From an uncultured Ignisphaera sp. (GTDB lineage Archaea; Thermoproteota; Thermoprotei_A; Sulfolobales; Ignisphaeraceae): a stretch of DNA of 64,000 nucleotides. This document shows positions 44,658-53,527 of the stretch, one piece after another; positions within the stretch are counted from its first letter, which is position 1; the number at the start of each line of letters is the position of its first letter. The notes below the pieces were generated by a model. It searched no databases. It was not told where the DNA came from and worked only from the letters and a program-made list of their open reading frames with translations. Both the position numbers and the translations under genes were made by a program. The DNA lies in the NCBI GenBank assembly GCA_938074605.1, contig CALJEI010000002.1, positions 341,001 to 405,000 of the forward strand, in the 5' to 3' direction.

Positions 44658-45127
44658 TCATATTGCTGATATATATAGCGCTTGCCTCACTCGTCCTCTC
44701 ACTAACGTCTATAGTAATTGTAGTTTTGCTATATAGAGATATCTATCGCTCTATTAGTAGTCTTATCGATGAATTTGGCTTGACCCTTACAACTAGAAGA
44801 AGGTATAGGAAAGTGAAGAGATATATTTTAGCCAAGGTGATATGTAGTGACAATATCGATGTTAAAAAACTGGGCGAAGATATTAAGAGACATGTTAATA
44901 GCTTTTTAGGTCAGGTAGTAAGAATGGAGTGTAATCTTACCATACTTTCACTTAGACCCGATGTCAATAGAGCTATATTTAGGGTTGTAGGTAGTAGCAT
45001 TTGTATAAAGTATAGTCTAGTTGCATTATCTCTACAGCATCTTGTGGCAGGGAGCTGTATTGTAATTCCATTGAGGACCTCAGGTCTTCTTTCAAGAATT
45101 AAAAAGTTTATAAACTATAAGAGGTAG
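44654..45127 (+). CDS. rnp2: RNase P protein component 2 (Pop5) with an N-terminal membrane helix
   Basis: 157 residues. Residues 50-157 (RRYRKVKRYILAKVIC, then FRVVGSSICIKYSLVALSLQHL) match Pop5/Rpp14. Residues 3-26 (LLIYIALASLVLSLTSIVIVVLLY) form a clear transmembrane helix not found in textbook Pop5. The GTG at 44654 overlaps the rnp3 stop, which supports this start; the next credible start (TTG, residue 44) would remove the helix. Confidence 0.8.
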   Translation: MIILLIYIALASLVLSLTSIVIVVLLYRDIYRSISSLIDEFGLTLTTRRRYRKVKRYILAKVICSDNIDVKKLGEDIKRHVNSFLGQVVRMECNLTILSLRPDVNRAIFRVVGSSICIKYSLVALSLQHLVAGSCIVIPLRTSGLLSRIKKFINYKR

Positions 45128-45140
45128 TTGCTATAGCTTA

Positions 45141-45407
45141 CTACTCTCTAAGCATATCTACCATGGATTCAATTAGTTTTAGAGCTTTTTTAAGTTCCTC
45201 TAACCCCTTTTCAGATAGCTTATACAGACTTTCACCACCTATATTAATTCTCTCAAGAAGACCCTCTCTATACATTCTATAGACAACACTATATACAGTT
45301 ATCGTTGAAGTTTTCAATCCGTATAATTCTCTTAACCTCTTTCTAATTTCATATGCTCTAAGAGGTTGTGAATCTTTTAGTGTCTTTGCTATATAGATCC
45401 AAAGCAC
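45141..45407 (-). CDS. PadR-like winged-helix regulator
   Basis: 88 residues from GTG 45407: LRAYEIRKRLRELYGLKTSTITVYSVVYRMYREGLLER followed by wing GGESLYKLSEKG, the PadR pattern. The frame stays open about 75 bases upstream (ESKALKRLRRKITIE) without ATG/GTG/TTG, so the real start may be an unusual codon. A TATA-like CGATAAAAG at about 45493. Divergent from inositol-phosphate synthase, which it may control. Confidence 0.78.
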   Translation of the reverse strand: MLWIYIAKTLKDSQPLRAYEIRKRLRELYGLKTSTITVYSVVYRMYREGLLERINIGGESLYKLSEKGLEELKKALKLIESMVDMLRE

Positions 45408-45561
45408 CTCAATTGTAATTTTTCTTCTTAATCTTTTTAGAGCTTTAGACTCTTCTATATGTCTGCACCTATCTACTTGTTTTACTTTCTTTTATCGATG
45501 ACAAGCTTTATATATCTCACTCTAACAATATTTACAATAAAAAATATATCTGGGTGTGAAT

Positions 45562-46698
45562 ATGGTTAGAGTTGGAATTGTTGGTATAGGGAATATTGCT
45601 GCAATGTTTATTCAAGCAATAGAGTATTACAGACGTTTAGATAGTGATGTAGGTCTTATACATAGTGTTATTGATGGCTACAGAGTTAGCGATATTAATA
45701 TTGTATATGCCATTGATATATCTAAAGATAAAGTTAATAGAGATATAGCTGAAGCAATATTTGCTAAACCAAATATTGTGCCAAAACTTGTAGATGTTGA
45801 AAAGTTAGGGGTTACAGTTAGAATGGGAAGGATTTTAGATGGTGTTGCTAGTCATATGGTTAACGACTTTCAGCCTACATCTCTAAGAGAACCAACACTT
45901 GATGAAATTGTTGAGGAGTTGAAGAGTTACAATGTTGATGTACTGGTTAATCTACTACCAGTTGGAAGTGCTGAGGCATCGAGATTTTATGCTAAGGCTG
46001 CAGCAAGAGCTGGTACAGTATTTGTTAACTGTATACCAGAGTTTATAGCAAGTGATGGATATTACTGTGAGTTATTTGAAAGAAGCTCTACTCTTATTCT
46101 AGGCGATGATATTAAGGGTCAGCTAGGCTCTACAGTAGTACATAGAGCTCTTGCAAGTTTGATATCTATGAGGGGGGCTGAAATTGTTGAATCCTATCAG
46201 CTTAATGTGGGAGGCAATACAGATTTCAAGAATATGCTTGATCAAACGAGACTTGCAAGTAAAAAGAAGAGTAAAACTGTAGCTGTTGCTTCAACACAAT
46301 CAAAACCTGAGGAGATTTTGCAAAATATATTTGCAGGTCCTAGCGGATATATACCATTTCTTGGAAATACTAAGGTTTCATACATTTACATTAAGGCTAA
46401 GGGATTCTTAGGACTACCAGTTACAATGGATCTTAAGCTTGTAGTTGATGATAAAGCAATGGCCTCTGCTATACTTATTGATGTTGTTAGACTTGCGGCA
46501 GCTCTAAAGAGGAGGGGTATTAAAGGATGTCCATACTGGGCATCAGCACCATATTTTAAATATCCACCAAAACAAGCAAGGAGTGATGAGGAAGCATTAT
46601 TAGACCTGTACATACATTTAGATAAACTAGATATTGATATAGAGCCAAAAAGATTGTATATGTGGGACATATACAAAAGCCTTTCAAAAACTGATTAG
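45562..46698 (+). CDS. ino1: Myo-inositol-1-phosphate synthase
   Basis: Converts glucose 6-phosphate to L-myo-inositol 1-phosphate using NAD+, the first step to inositol phospholipids and di-inositol phosphate, a thermoprotectant. 378 residues: Rossmann start VRVGIVGIGNIAAMFIQAI, VDVLVNLLPVGSAEASRFYA, FVNCIPEFIAS, GDDIKGQLGSTVVHRAL, NVGGNTDF. TATA CTTTATATA at about 45509. GTG 45556 two codons upstream is an alternative start. Confidence 0.93.
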   Translation: MVRVGIVGIGNIAAMFIQAIEYYRRLDSDVGLIHSVIDGYRVSDINIVYAIDISKDKVNRDIAEAIFAKPNIVPKLVDVEKLGVTVRMGRILDGVASHMVNDFQPTSLREPTLDEIVEELKSYNVDVLVNLLPVGSAEASRFYAKAAARAGTVFVNCIPEFIASDGYYCELFERSSTLILGDDIKGQLGSTVVHRALASLISMRGAEIVESYQLNVGGNTDFKNMLDQTRLASKKKSKTVAVASTQSKPEEILQNIFAGPSGYIPFLGNTKVSYIYIKAKGFLGLPVTMDLKLVVDDKAMASAILIDVVRLAAALKRRGIKGCPYWASAPYFKYPPKQARSDEEALLDLYIHLDKLDIDIEPKRLYMWDIYKSLSKTD

Positions 46699-46767
46699 CG
46701 TAGTACTATGATTTTTAATATTTATATCTAGGTTAAGCAATTATAGATTTTAAATGCTGTGCTATAG

Positions 46768-46830
46768 CAGATGATGATGTCGCCCCAGACAGTTAACGGA
46801 GTACATGAAGATCCTGCGACGAGCTGATGT
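46768..46830 (+). ncRNA. C/D box guide sRNA
   Basis: C ATGATGA (46771-46777), a weak D' somewhere in CAGACAGTTAA (no CTGA), C' ATGAAGA (46805-46811), exactly 12-base guide tcctgcgacgag, D CTGA (46824-46827). TATA-like ATTTTAAATG lies 20-26 bases upstream of the C box. Predicted D target contains ctcgtcgcagga. The 3' end lies six bases from the convergent methylase stop codon. Confidence 0.75.
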
Positions 46831-46835
46831 CACGT

Positions 46836-48002
46836 CTAGAAATCAATTATATATACATAGGATTGAAGTGTTCCATGTATAACTCTAACTCTATTTATAG
46901 CTACATCTGAAAATTTTGATAGCACACCTTCAGCAATTCTTATAGCTGAGGTTATGAAAACCGCCCTCTTAAAACTGTGATCCTTTAGTGTATTTAGGAT
47001 TCCTCTATACAGCTCGCCGAGCTTCCCTAACTTCATTCTATAGCCATATGGAGGATTGAATACAGCTATGGTAAGGCTGGCTCCAAATTCATGTTCTATC
47101 TGTTTAATCTTTGGAATAAGCTTCAGTGAATTACCTGTAAGAAATATAGTTGCATCATCTACGCCTGCATTCTTAGCATTTATAGTAGATCCCTCAACAA
47201 ATCTGGGATTGATGTCTATCCCTATATGGGCCCTATGATGTTCTCTTTCTATATCTTTTTGACATAGTTTCTCTAGCTCTTTATCTATTTCACTTGACAC
47301 TTTTTTCGATATGTCCATGTTTATGTAGTGCCTATTAATGCATGTAATTTCAATGCCCTTGCTTATCAGAGCTGCCTCAATTACTATTGTGCCACTACCA
47401 CACATGGGATCTACAATTCCCTCTGTAGGTCTCCATCTAGCTAATCTAAGCATTGATGCTGCTATTGTTGGTTTTAATGCTGCAGGGTGGTTAAACAATC
47501 TATATCTCCTTATATGCATTGAGTTTTTGACTAGTGCAAAACCTACTATAAGTCTATCTTTATTTAGCTCAACATATATTTCAACGTCAGGCTTCTCTAA
47601 ATTTACCCTTAATCTTATATTTCTAGACGCTACATAGCTGTCTATTACAGCTTGTCCTGCTACTCTATTTATATCAATGCTTGTAAAACTATGTTCACCA
47701 ATTCTCTCAGATCTAATTGCAAAACTCTGCATAGGGTCAATAAATTCTGTAAACTCTAATCCTCTAACAATGCTGTATATATCATCAAGTTTTGCGATAC
47801 CGCTGTAAATTCCAATAAGCATATAGATGTTGTTAGCTATTCTGGATCTAAAGATGTCTATAAGTTTGTTGTTTGGAACTTCGATAAATACCCTACCGCT
47901 AGAAATGTATTTTATAGAACCATTGGTTAGCTCTATAAGCTCCTCGGCTAAAATATTTTCAAATCCTGTATCACATGTCACTAAAAATATCAATAGAGTC
48001 AC
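46836..48002 (-). CDS. THUMP-domain RNA methyltransferase, Trm14-like
   Basis: 388 residues. N-terminal ferredoxin-like/THUMP region (1-165, CDTGFENILAEEL), then a Rossmann methylase with DPMCGSGT (198-205) and NPPYG (316-320), the N2-guanine methylase signature. Archaeal members (Trm14) make m2G6 in tRNA; a 23S rRNA target is the alternative. Flanked by guide RNAs on both sides. Confidence 0.82.
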   Translation of the reverse strand: MTLLIFLVTCDTGFENILAEELIELTNGSIKYISSGRVFIEVPNNKLIDIFRSRIANNIYMLIGIYSGIAKLDDIYSIVRGLEFTEFIDPMQSFAIRSERIGEHSFTSIDINRVAGQAVIDSYVASRNIRLRVNLEKPDVEIYVELNKDRLIVGFALVKNSMHIRRYRLFNHPAALKPTIAASMLRLARWRPTEGIVDPMCGSGTIVIEAALISKGIEITCINRHYINMDISKKVSSEIDKELEKLCQKDIEREHHRAHIGIDINPRFVEGSTINAKNAGVDDATIFLTGNSLKLIPKIKQIEHEFGASLTIAVFNPPYGYRMKLGKLGELYRGILNTLKDHSFKRAVFITSAIRIAEGVLSKFSDVAINRVRVIHGTLQSYVYIIDF

Positions 48003-48013
48003 CTGAACTATAT

Positions 48014-48075
48014 TGTGTCAGACAGCCACCGCAACCTCATCGAATTCGGGAGCGGTCGGGATTAACATCATCCAC
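48014..48075 (-). ncRNA. C/D box guide sRNA
   Basis: Minus strand: C ATGATGT (48065-48071), 15-base guide taatcccgaccgctc, D' CCGA (48046-48049), C' TCGATGA (48037-48043), 15-base guide ggttgcggtggctgt, D CTGA (48018-48021). Symmetric guide lengths and a GC-rich block in AT-rich sequence support it. It ends 16 bases before the methylase start, on the same strand, so it may sit in that mRNA leader or upstream of its promoter. Confidence 0.72.
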
Positions 48076-48144
48076 AAGCTTAAACTAACATCTTACACTT
48101 CTAGAAAGGACTATAAGCATACTTTACCATCTATAATCTATAGT

Positions 48145-48822
48145 TTAGCAGGGCTTGACCTTAGTACCTATGGCACCCTCTAGTGCTCTATAAACATTAT
48201 GTGGATTTATACCATCAAATACTATAACATCTATACAGCTCCGTCTAATAATTGATATTGCTAGTGGGTCTATAAGTTCATAGCCTCCAGCTTCAAATCT
48301 CTGACTTAATATTTTTGATAGCTCATCTACTGAAACTATATCAAGCTTTTTAGCATCTCTATATATCTTAGGATCTCTATCGTATATGCCTTCAACATCT
48401 GTTGCATATAGTATTTTCTTAATCCCCAAAATCTCTGCCACTATAGCAGCAACAGCTGCTGTTGACTGTCCTGGTTGTAGACCCCCTAAAACAATAATTT
48501 TGCTTGTGCTCCACGCATTTTCAACCTCCTCTATATTTCTAGGTATTGGTAGATAGACATCTTTACCTATGGTGTATGTAAGTAGAAGTGCATTTAGCCT
48601 AGATACCTCAATACCAAGCATATCGGATTGAGCTTGGTTTAACCCAATACTCCTTGAACAGGATATATAGCTTCTTGCATAGGGCCCCCCACCAACCACT
48701 ACAACAACTCTATATCCTCTTGACACAATATTTTTAATAGTCTCTGCATAACCTTTTATAGCATCTGGCTTATCAGGATTTATAATCTTACCTGAAATCT
48801 TTAGCACTACTCCTTCACTCAT
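48145..48822 (-). CDS. pyrH: UMP kinase, archaeal type
   Basis: Phosphorylates UMP to UDP. 225 residues of the amino-acid-kinase fold: VVLKISGK (Lys8), VVVVGGGPYARSYI, and KILYATDVEGIYDRDPK; DPLAISIIRRS near the end. Full length for the family. Single gene. Confidence 0.93.
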   Translation of the reverse strand: MSEGVVLKISGKIINPDKPDAIKGYAETIKNIVSRGYRVVVVVGGGPYARSYISCSRSIGLNQAQSDMLGIEVSRLNALLLTYTIGKDVYLPIPRNIEEVENAWSTSKIIVLGGLQPGQSTAAVAAIVAEILGIKKILYATDVEGIYDRDPKIYRDAKKLDIVSVDELSKILSQRFEAGGYELIDPLAISIIRRSCIDVIVFDGINPHNVYRALEGAIGTKVKPC

Positions 48823-49721
48823 AAAAACACCATAAGGATATGTAGTAGTAAGACAAATAAAAATCTAGATTGAGAATTTACAACACAGCTCTTTGCTTTA
48901 GTAGGTACATTGATAGATCTACCAGTTGATGTACAGCTCATCCTATAGATGCTATACAGTCAATTAACTCTATAATTTTGTATAGCGATATAGCGTATTA
49001 CTGAAACCTCTATACATAAGTGCTATATCTTAAAGCAAAACTCTAAAGGTATATAAAGTATACAGCTAAATTCACCAGTGCATACACTATAGCATAAAAT
49101 AATAATATGAATAATAGATAACATTTTTAATACAATGGGCTATAGAGGGTAGATCTATATACAGGACAATTGATGGTCTCTACATAGATAATTAGGTGTA
49201 CAGCAAATAAGCTTCCCACACACAAGTAGGGTAACTAGAGATTAAAGGACTCCTCATTACTTAAATCAGTGTCTTCAGGCTAAAATAACTAATGGGTGGT
49301 ACATTGTGCTATACAGTGTTTCCTTGAAATATATATGGGGTGTTGGTGAAGTTAAGTGGTGCTTAACTATACATTAGTAGATTTAAGTAAATCCAGTAGG
49401 GTCTATAGTCCTTCATCAGAGTGATTCTGCTATATGGTTCTAAAGCCTCTCTAGTCTACTAAAATCTCTCCATATAGAATATTGTATTCTATGTACTTAT
49501 GAGTCTGGTAATAGATATATTCATAGCTCTTAATGTATATTGTATAGCTCATTTTAATAGAGTCTAATACGATTATTTTTCCAAACTTAACCTACTGATG
49601 CATTAGTTGCTCTACCTACCAGTACATCCTTGTAGAAGATTTTCCCTAACTTCATTATCTTACTATGTTATAGCAATATCTATATACAACTTTCATTATA
49701 AGCTTAGCTAGCAACTATTTG
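48823..49721. other. Gene-free region
   Basis: About 900 AT-rich bases between pyrH (minus) and a probable gene relic. No frame above 60 codons, no GC-rich RNA-like block, no repeats. A CTGATGA at about 49418 (minus strand) lacks partner boxes. Confidence 0.4.
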
Positions 49722-49908
49722 ATGGCTACTTCCGAGAATCTTAGAAGACAATTATGCTTGTTCCATCATACTAGTTATTCTGCTGCTAACCGTTGGAACA
49801 ACTACATATACTATAGAAACTTGTGGGGATATTATTAATTTAATTGTAGCTCTTATGTAGAGTTGGATTATTGGAATATGTGGTTTATACTGGGGATTAA
49901 TTATGTAG
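49722..49908 (+). pseudogene. Possible relic of a small membrane protein gene
   Basis: ATG at 49722 follows a TATA-like CATTATAAGC by about 25 bases and reads MATSENLRRQLC; a frameshift then gives the hydrophobic SIILVILLLTVGTTTYTIET and DIINLIVALM, a stop (49858-49860), and in the same frame SWIIGICGLYWGLIM. Read through, this resembles a two-helix membrane protein with one frameshift and one stop. Chance similarity is possible. Confidence 0.3.
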
Positions 49909-49977
49909 GGCTATTGTGTGTTTGAGTTACTGTGTTATCTACTAAATTGGGTTATTGTTTTGCTTTAGACATCTACT

Positions 49978-51033
49978 CTACATTATTTTATCTAACTCTA
50001 TGCTGTATCTAAGTATTGCTATGGCTCCTCCTAACACCTTTATCCTCTGCCCTGGTGGAGTATCTGAGGGTACTATAACTATTTTGGCGTTTTTCTCAGC
50101 AGCTATTTTTAAAATTTTCTCAACTCTATCTTTTGTATTATCAAAACTACTAAGCATTTCATCAATTATAGCAAGTTTCTCTATAGCACCTATGTTTACT
50201 GCAAGCTCTATGCTATTCAAATCATAGGCAACTCTATTTATGTCCTTAGCTAAAAGATAGTCAAATTCAGAGAGTATCTTCCCCGCTTCTGAGATGGAAA
50301 CATCCCTAAGTATCCTCCTCAAAACATCTCTATTGAGAAGTTCTTGCAGACCTGCATATCCACCATTTGCAATAGTATCAATGTATATAGCTAAATTCTG
50401 ATGTATTTCCTCTAAATATTTCTTAAGCTCATTCTTTATAGTGCCAGGAGATGCTATCACAATTGTGTTTACCTCAAATCTTTTAGCAACTTCAACAATT
50501 TTCTTAGCCAGCTCCCTCAGCTCTCTCTCTTTAGCCTCTTCAAAACCTTCACCACTAATAGGTAACGATATACTTTTCTCATCAACAATCTTCATACCCT
50601 GGCTCTGCACTAAAGCAATACCATATTCATCAAAGTCTACCGCCACCAGAATAAGCTTTATAGGTCTAACAAGCTTTAGAAACTCCTCCAACAATTTAGG
50701 GCTCCATGAATTCTTATACAATGTAATTTCATCACCAACACCAACTGAAATAGTATGGTGAGAACCCTTAACACCAAACCTCTCAGGACCATCAACAACA
50801 ATACCGTGGATTCTAAGTCTATTAGTAAAGGCTTGAAATTCTAGCTTTACAACACTAATAGTCAAGACCATTGGTATTCTTCTCTTCTCTTCACCTAGAC
50901 TAACATCTCTAGAGGTAACAGACTTAACTAAATCCCCCTTAGACACCAATAGACTCAATAGCCATAAATCATCCTCATAATCAATTCTAACTTTAATTAC
51001 ACCATGTTTATCGTCAACGACCTCTATACGCAT
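49978..51033 (-). CDS. pelA: Archaeal Pelota (Dom34)
   Basis: Ribosome rescue factor that works with aEF1A and ABCE1 on stalled ribosomes. About 351 residues from ATG 51033 (MRIEVVDDKHGVIKVRI); GTG 51045 would add four. Sm-like N domain with GVGDEITLYKN-type turn, a central eRF1-2-like domain lacking GGQ, and a C-terminal eRF1-3-like domain ending GGAIAILRYSIEL. Just downstream of the SRP RNA on the same strand. Confidence 0.94.
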   Translation of the reverse strand: MRIEVVDDKHGVIKVRIDYEDDLWLLSLLVSKGDLVKSVTSRDVSLGEEKRRIPMVLTISVVKLEFQAFTNRLRIHGIVVDGPERFGVKGSHHTISVGVGDEITLYKNSWSPKLLEEFLKLVRPIKLILVAVDFDEYGIALVQSQGMKIVDEKSISLPISGEGFEEAKERELRELAKKIVEVAKRFEVNTIVIASPGTIKNELKKYLEEIHQNLAIYIDTIANGGYAGLQELLNRDVLRRILRDVSISEAGKILSEFDYLLAKDINRVAYDLNSIELAVNIGAIEKLAIIDEMLSSFDNTKDRVEKILKIAAEKNAKIVIVPSDTPPGQRIKVLGGAIAILRYSIELDKIM

Positions 51034-51104
51034 TACTGCAAACACCTAATACCACAAATACTTAATAGTTATAGGAGCAATAAACTCGATAGTTAGATGG
51101 AGGT

Positions 51105-51424
51105 GGTGTGCAGCCCCCTATCAATGGATGTATAGAGTCATAGACGGAGGGATCCGGCACCAGGCCTCACTTCGTTGACCTGTGAACGCTGGCACCAGGG
51201 GTTAGGTTGCTCCCTTCCGGGCCTGGCCGCTTTCCCCCTGTAAAGGTGGTAGCCACCTCCCTCCAGAGGTGGCTCCACCATCACCAGCCCCACAGGGCGA
51301 AGTTCATAGTGGTGCCGGTTTCCGTCTATGACTCTATACATCCATTGATAGGGTTACTGACCTCCGCATTACGCCCGTTTCGGATGTAGGGGGAGGGCGG
51401 GCCCCCCAGTCCTACCTGCACACC
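51105..51424 (-). ncRNA. ffs: Signal recognition particle (7S) RNA
   Basis: About 320 bases, GC-rich. The 5' end GGTGTGCAG pairs perfectly with the 3' end CTGCACACC (helix 1, archaeal). A 32-base-pair perfect helix 5 joins 51319-51351 with 51117-51150 (CCTATCAATGGATGTATAG with its complement). The SRP54-binding domain IV hairpin GGCCAGGCCCGGAAGGGAGC with the GGAAG loop is present, as is the Alu-domain GGTCAGTAACC. The frames seen inside on both strands are not genes. Confidence 0.95.
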
Positions 51425-51575
51425 AGTATATTCTACTTGTAGTAAGCCTAATAAGCTGTATCGATAGTAACCTTGGCGTTGATCCAATATTCTAGTCCAG
51501 CAACATAGTGCTAGCATATCGCTTTACATATTTAATTTCCAATTTATGAACCATTGTAAGGGAGCCGGAAATTGG

Positions 51576-51660
<85 letters not shown>

Positions 51661-51961
51661 TTATTTTAGATTTTACACCCATCTGTTCCAATGTTTAATA
51701 GGGGTTATAAGGTTTAAAAAGAAGCCGTATTATGACTAGAATTGATTGTTCTCTTAAACTTCTATATATGTCAGAATTTCAGGTAATGTGATGCTGTATT
51801 ACTGCCCAGACCATTATTGCTTGTCTTTAGACACCTATTTTTGTTGTGTTCTTTTGTATTCAGGAACCTTTACCTTGTCCTCAATAGGGGTTCTCACTTA
51901 GAAAACTTGTAGAAATCTTAAGCATCTCTAGAGAGAATTGAGGAGAAAACAGCTCTAGAAG
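51661..51961. other. Spacer between tRNA-Leu and tRNA-Ile
   Basis: 301 AT-rich bases that must contain the tRNA-Leu promoter on the minus strand. No ORF, no guide-RNA boxes in the right order. Confidence 0.4.
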
Positions 51962-52035
51962 TGGGCCCGGGGGGATTTGAACCCCCGACCTCCCGGTTAT
52001 CAGCCGGGCGCTCTGCCAGACTGAGCTACGGGCCC
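51962..52035 (-). tRNA. tRNA-Ile(GAT)
   Basis: 74 bases; acceptor GGGCCCG/CGGGCCC, discriminator A; anticodon stem CCCGG/CCGGG, loop CTGATAA, anticodon GAT. No intron, CCA not encoded. Confidence 0.95.
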
Positions 52036-52087
52036 CCTGTACAACCTTTTGCACCTCGTAATTAAAAGTTTTATTGTGTTTCCACGG

Positions 52088-52145
52088 CCCTTTAACTCTA
52101 CAATGGTTCATCATTTTCTCAGACCGCCCATCGATTTGCATCGGA
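52088..52145 (-). ncRNA. Candidate C/D sRNA between tRNAs, guide matches the 16S decoding site
   Basis: Minus strand: CTGA (52119-52122), spacer GAAA, ATGATGA (52108-52114), i.e. perfect D'/C' core. The 11 bases before the CTGA (cgatgggcggt) can pair with the universal 16S stretch ACCGCCCGUCG (one G-U); the fifth base from the box faces C1402 (E. coli numbering). Outer C (ATGCAAA or CCGATGC) and D (TTAA) boxes are degenerate, which lowers confidence. It sits between two minus-strand tRNAs. Confidence 0.42.
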
Positions 52146-52163
52146 CCTTTGTGGTATCTTTAG

Positions 52164-52250
52164 CGCCGGGGGCGGGATTTGAACCCGCGCGGGGGTGGGA
52201 CCCCCAGTGGGTCTCGAGCCCACCGCCTTAGACCGCTCGGCCACCCCGGC
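52164..52250 (-). tRNA. tRNA-Ser(CGA)
   Basis: 87 bases with long variable arm; acceptor GCCGGGG/CCCCGGC, discriminator G as is usual for Ser; anticodon stem GTGGG/CCCAC, loop CTCGAGA, anticodon CGA. No intron. Confidence 0.95.
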
Positions 52251-52327
52251 ATTTCTAACTGTTTTAAGTTTCATCAAGTCTATAATATGTTTTTAGAAGT
52301 TTTATTAGTCTTATTGAGTTATAGTGG

Positions 52328-53506
52328 TTGTGGGCTATGTTGCTAGACTATGATGCTAGTGTTATAGAGGCTGTTAAGAGGGTGTATGGAGATCTATATA
52401 AAGCTTTTCTGGATGCTCTCTCTAGACCAGGTAGTAGGATGTATGCCAGGGTAAATACTCTTAGGGTTACCGTAGGGGAGGTTATAGATAGTCTTAGAGC
52501 TAGAGGTATATCAGCTTTTCAAGATGAGGAACTTAGTGAAGCAATATATTTTCCAGTAGAAGGGCCTTTCAATATAGAGCTTCACAATTATGATAAGGTT
52601 GTTGTAGCTGATAAGTATGCAGCAGAATCTGTCTATCTTGGATCAAATCTATACATACCTGGTGTAATTAGATGTCCTAATACTGTTAGAAGTGGGGATG
52701 AAGTCACCATTGTTACAGTGCAAGGGCTACCCATAGCAAAAGGTATATCCATGATCAACTGTAGAGATGTTAAACATTTGAGGAAAGGCATAGCTGTAGA
52801 AGTAGTGAGATCCATATATAGAGCTCCAAAAATTATAGAATTACCAGAGTATAGAGCTGGGCTAATATATCCCCAAAGCCTTGCTGCAATGTATGCTGTA
52901 AGAGTCCTTGATCCTAGACCTAAGGAACTCGTTGTAGATACCTGTGCTGCACCAGGTGGTAAAACAGGGCATATAATTGAATATAGCATGGGTGAGGCTT
53001 TTGTAATAGCATTTGATTATTCAAAGAGGCGTTTAGAAGAGATGAAGAGCGAAATTGAAAGACTTAAACATACTCCATTTATAGAGATATGGAGGGCTGA
53101 TTCAAGATATCTACATATAGACTTTAGCTGGATTAGGGCTGACAAAATTATTGTAGATCCACCCTGTACCTCCCTTGGGGTTAGACCAAAGCTATATGAT
53201 ATGAAGAGATATAGCGATATTGTAGCAGCATCTAAATATCAAATACAGTTTCTAAGGTCTGCCTCAAAAATACTTAAGGTAGGTGGTATAATAGTGTATT
53301 CGACTTGTACCATAACTATAGAGGAGAATGAAGAGATTATTGAAAGTATTATAAAGGAGGATAGATGTCTAAAACTTGTAGATATAGAGTTTAAGAGAGG
53401 ATCTAGAGGAATACTGACACCACATAGCTATGCTTATATGCGATTCCATCCACATATACATGATACTACAGGTTACTTTATTGCTAAACTTATGAAGACG
53501 TGTTGA
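52328..53506 (+). CDS. NSUN-type RNA cytosine-C5 methyltransferase with PUA domain
   Basis: 392 residues. N-terminal RNA-binding region with RVNTLRVT, an inserted PUA domain (about 90-165, KVVVADKYAAESVYLGSNLY), then a Rossmann methylase: DTCAAPGGKTGH, catalytic/release cysteines in DPPC (C280) and STCTIT (C327). The PUA insertion is as in human NSUN6 and archaeal relatives, which modify tRNA (C72 in NSUN6). Start: GTG/ATG ambiguity; MWAM would place ATG either at 52337 or here (GTG 52328). Confidence 0.88.
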   Translation: MWAMLLDYDASVIEAVKRVYGDLYKAFLDALSRPGSRMYARVNTLRVTVGEVIDSLRARGISAFQDEELSEAIYFPVEGPFNIELHNYDKVVVADKYAAESVYLGSNLYIPGVIRCPNTVRSGDEVTIVTVQGLPIAKGISMINCRDVKHLRKGIAVEVVRSIYRAPKIIELPEYRAGLIYPQSLAAMYAVRVLDPRPKELVVDTCAAPGGKTGHIIEYSMGEAFVIAFDYSKRRLEEMKSEIERLKHTPFIEIWRADSRYLHIDFSWIRADKIIVDPPCTSLGVRPKLYDMKRYSDIVAASKYQIQFLRSASKILKVGGIIVYSTCTITIEENEEIIESIIKEDRCLKLVDIEFKRGSRGILTPHSYAYMRFHPHIHDTTGYFIAKLMKTC

Positions 53507-53527
53507 AATATAGAGCTATACTGTACC

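Noticed and set aside
51138..51517. Open reading frames on both strands near 51.1-51.5 kb
   Set aside because: They lie in the SRP RNA and its flank; the RNA structure explains the sequence.
52049..52231. ORFs through the tRNA-Ile/tRNA-Ser region
   Set aside because: They read through tRNA genes.
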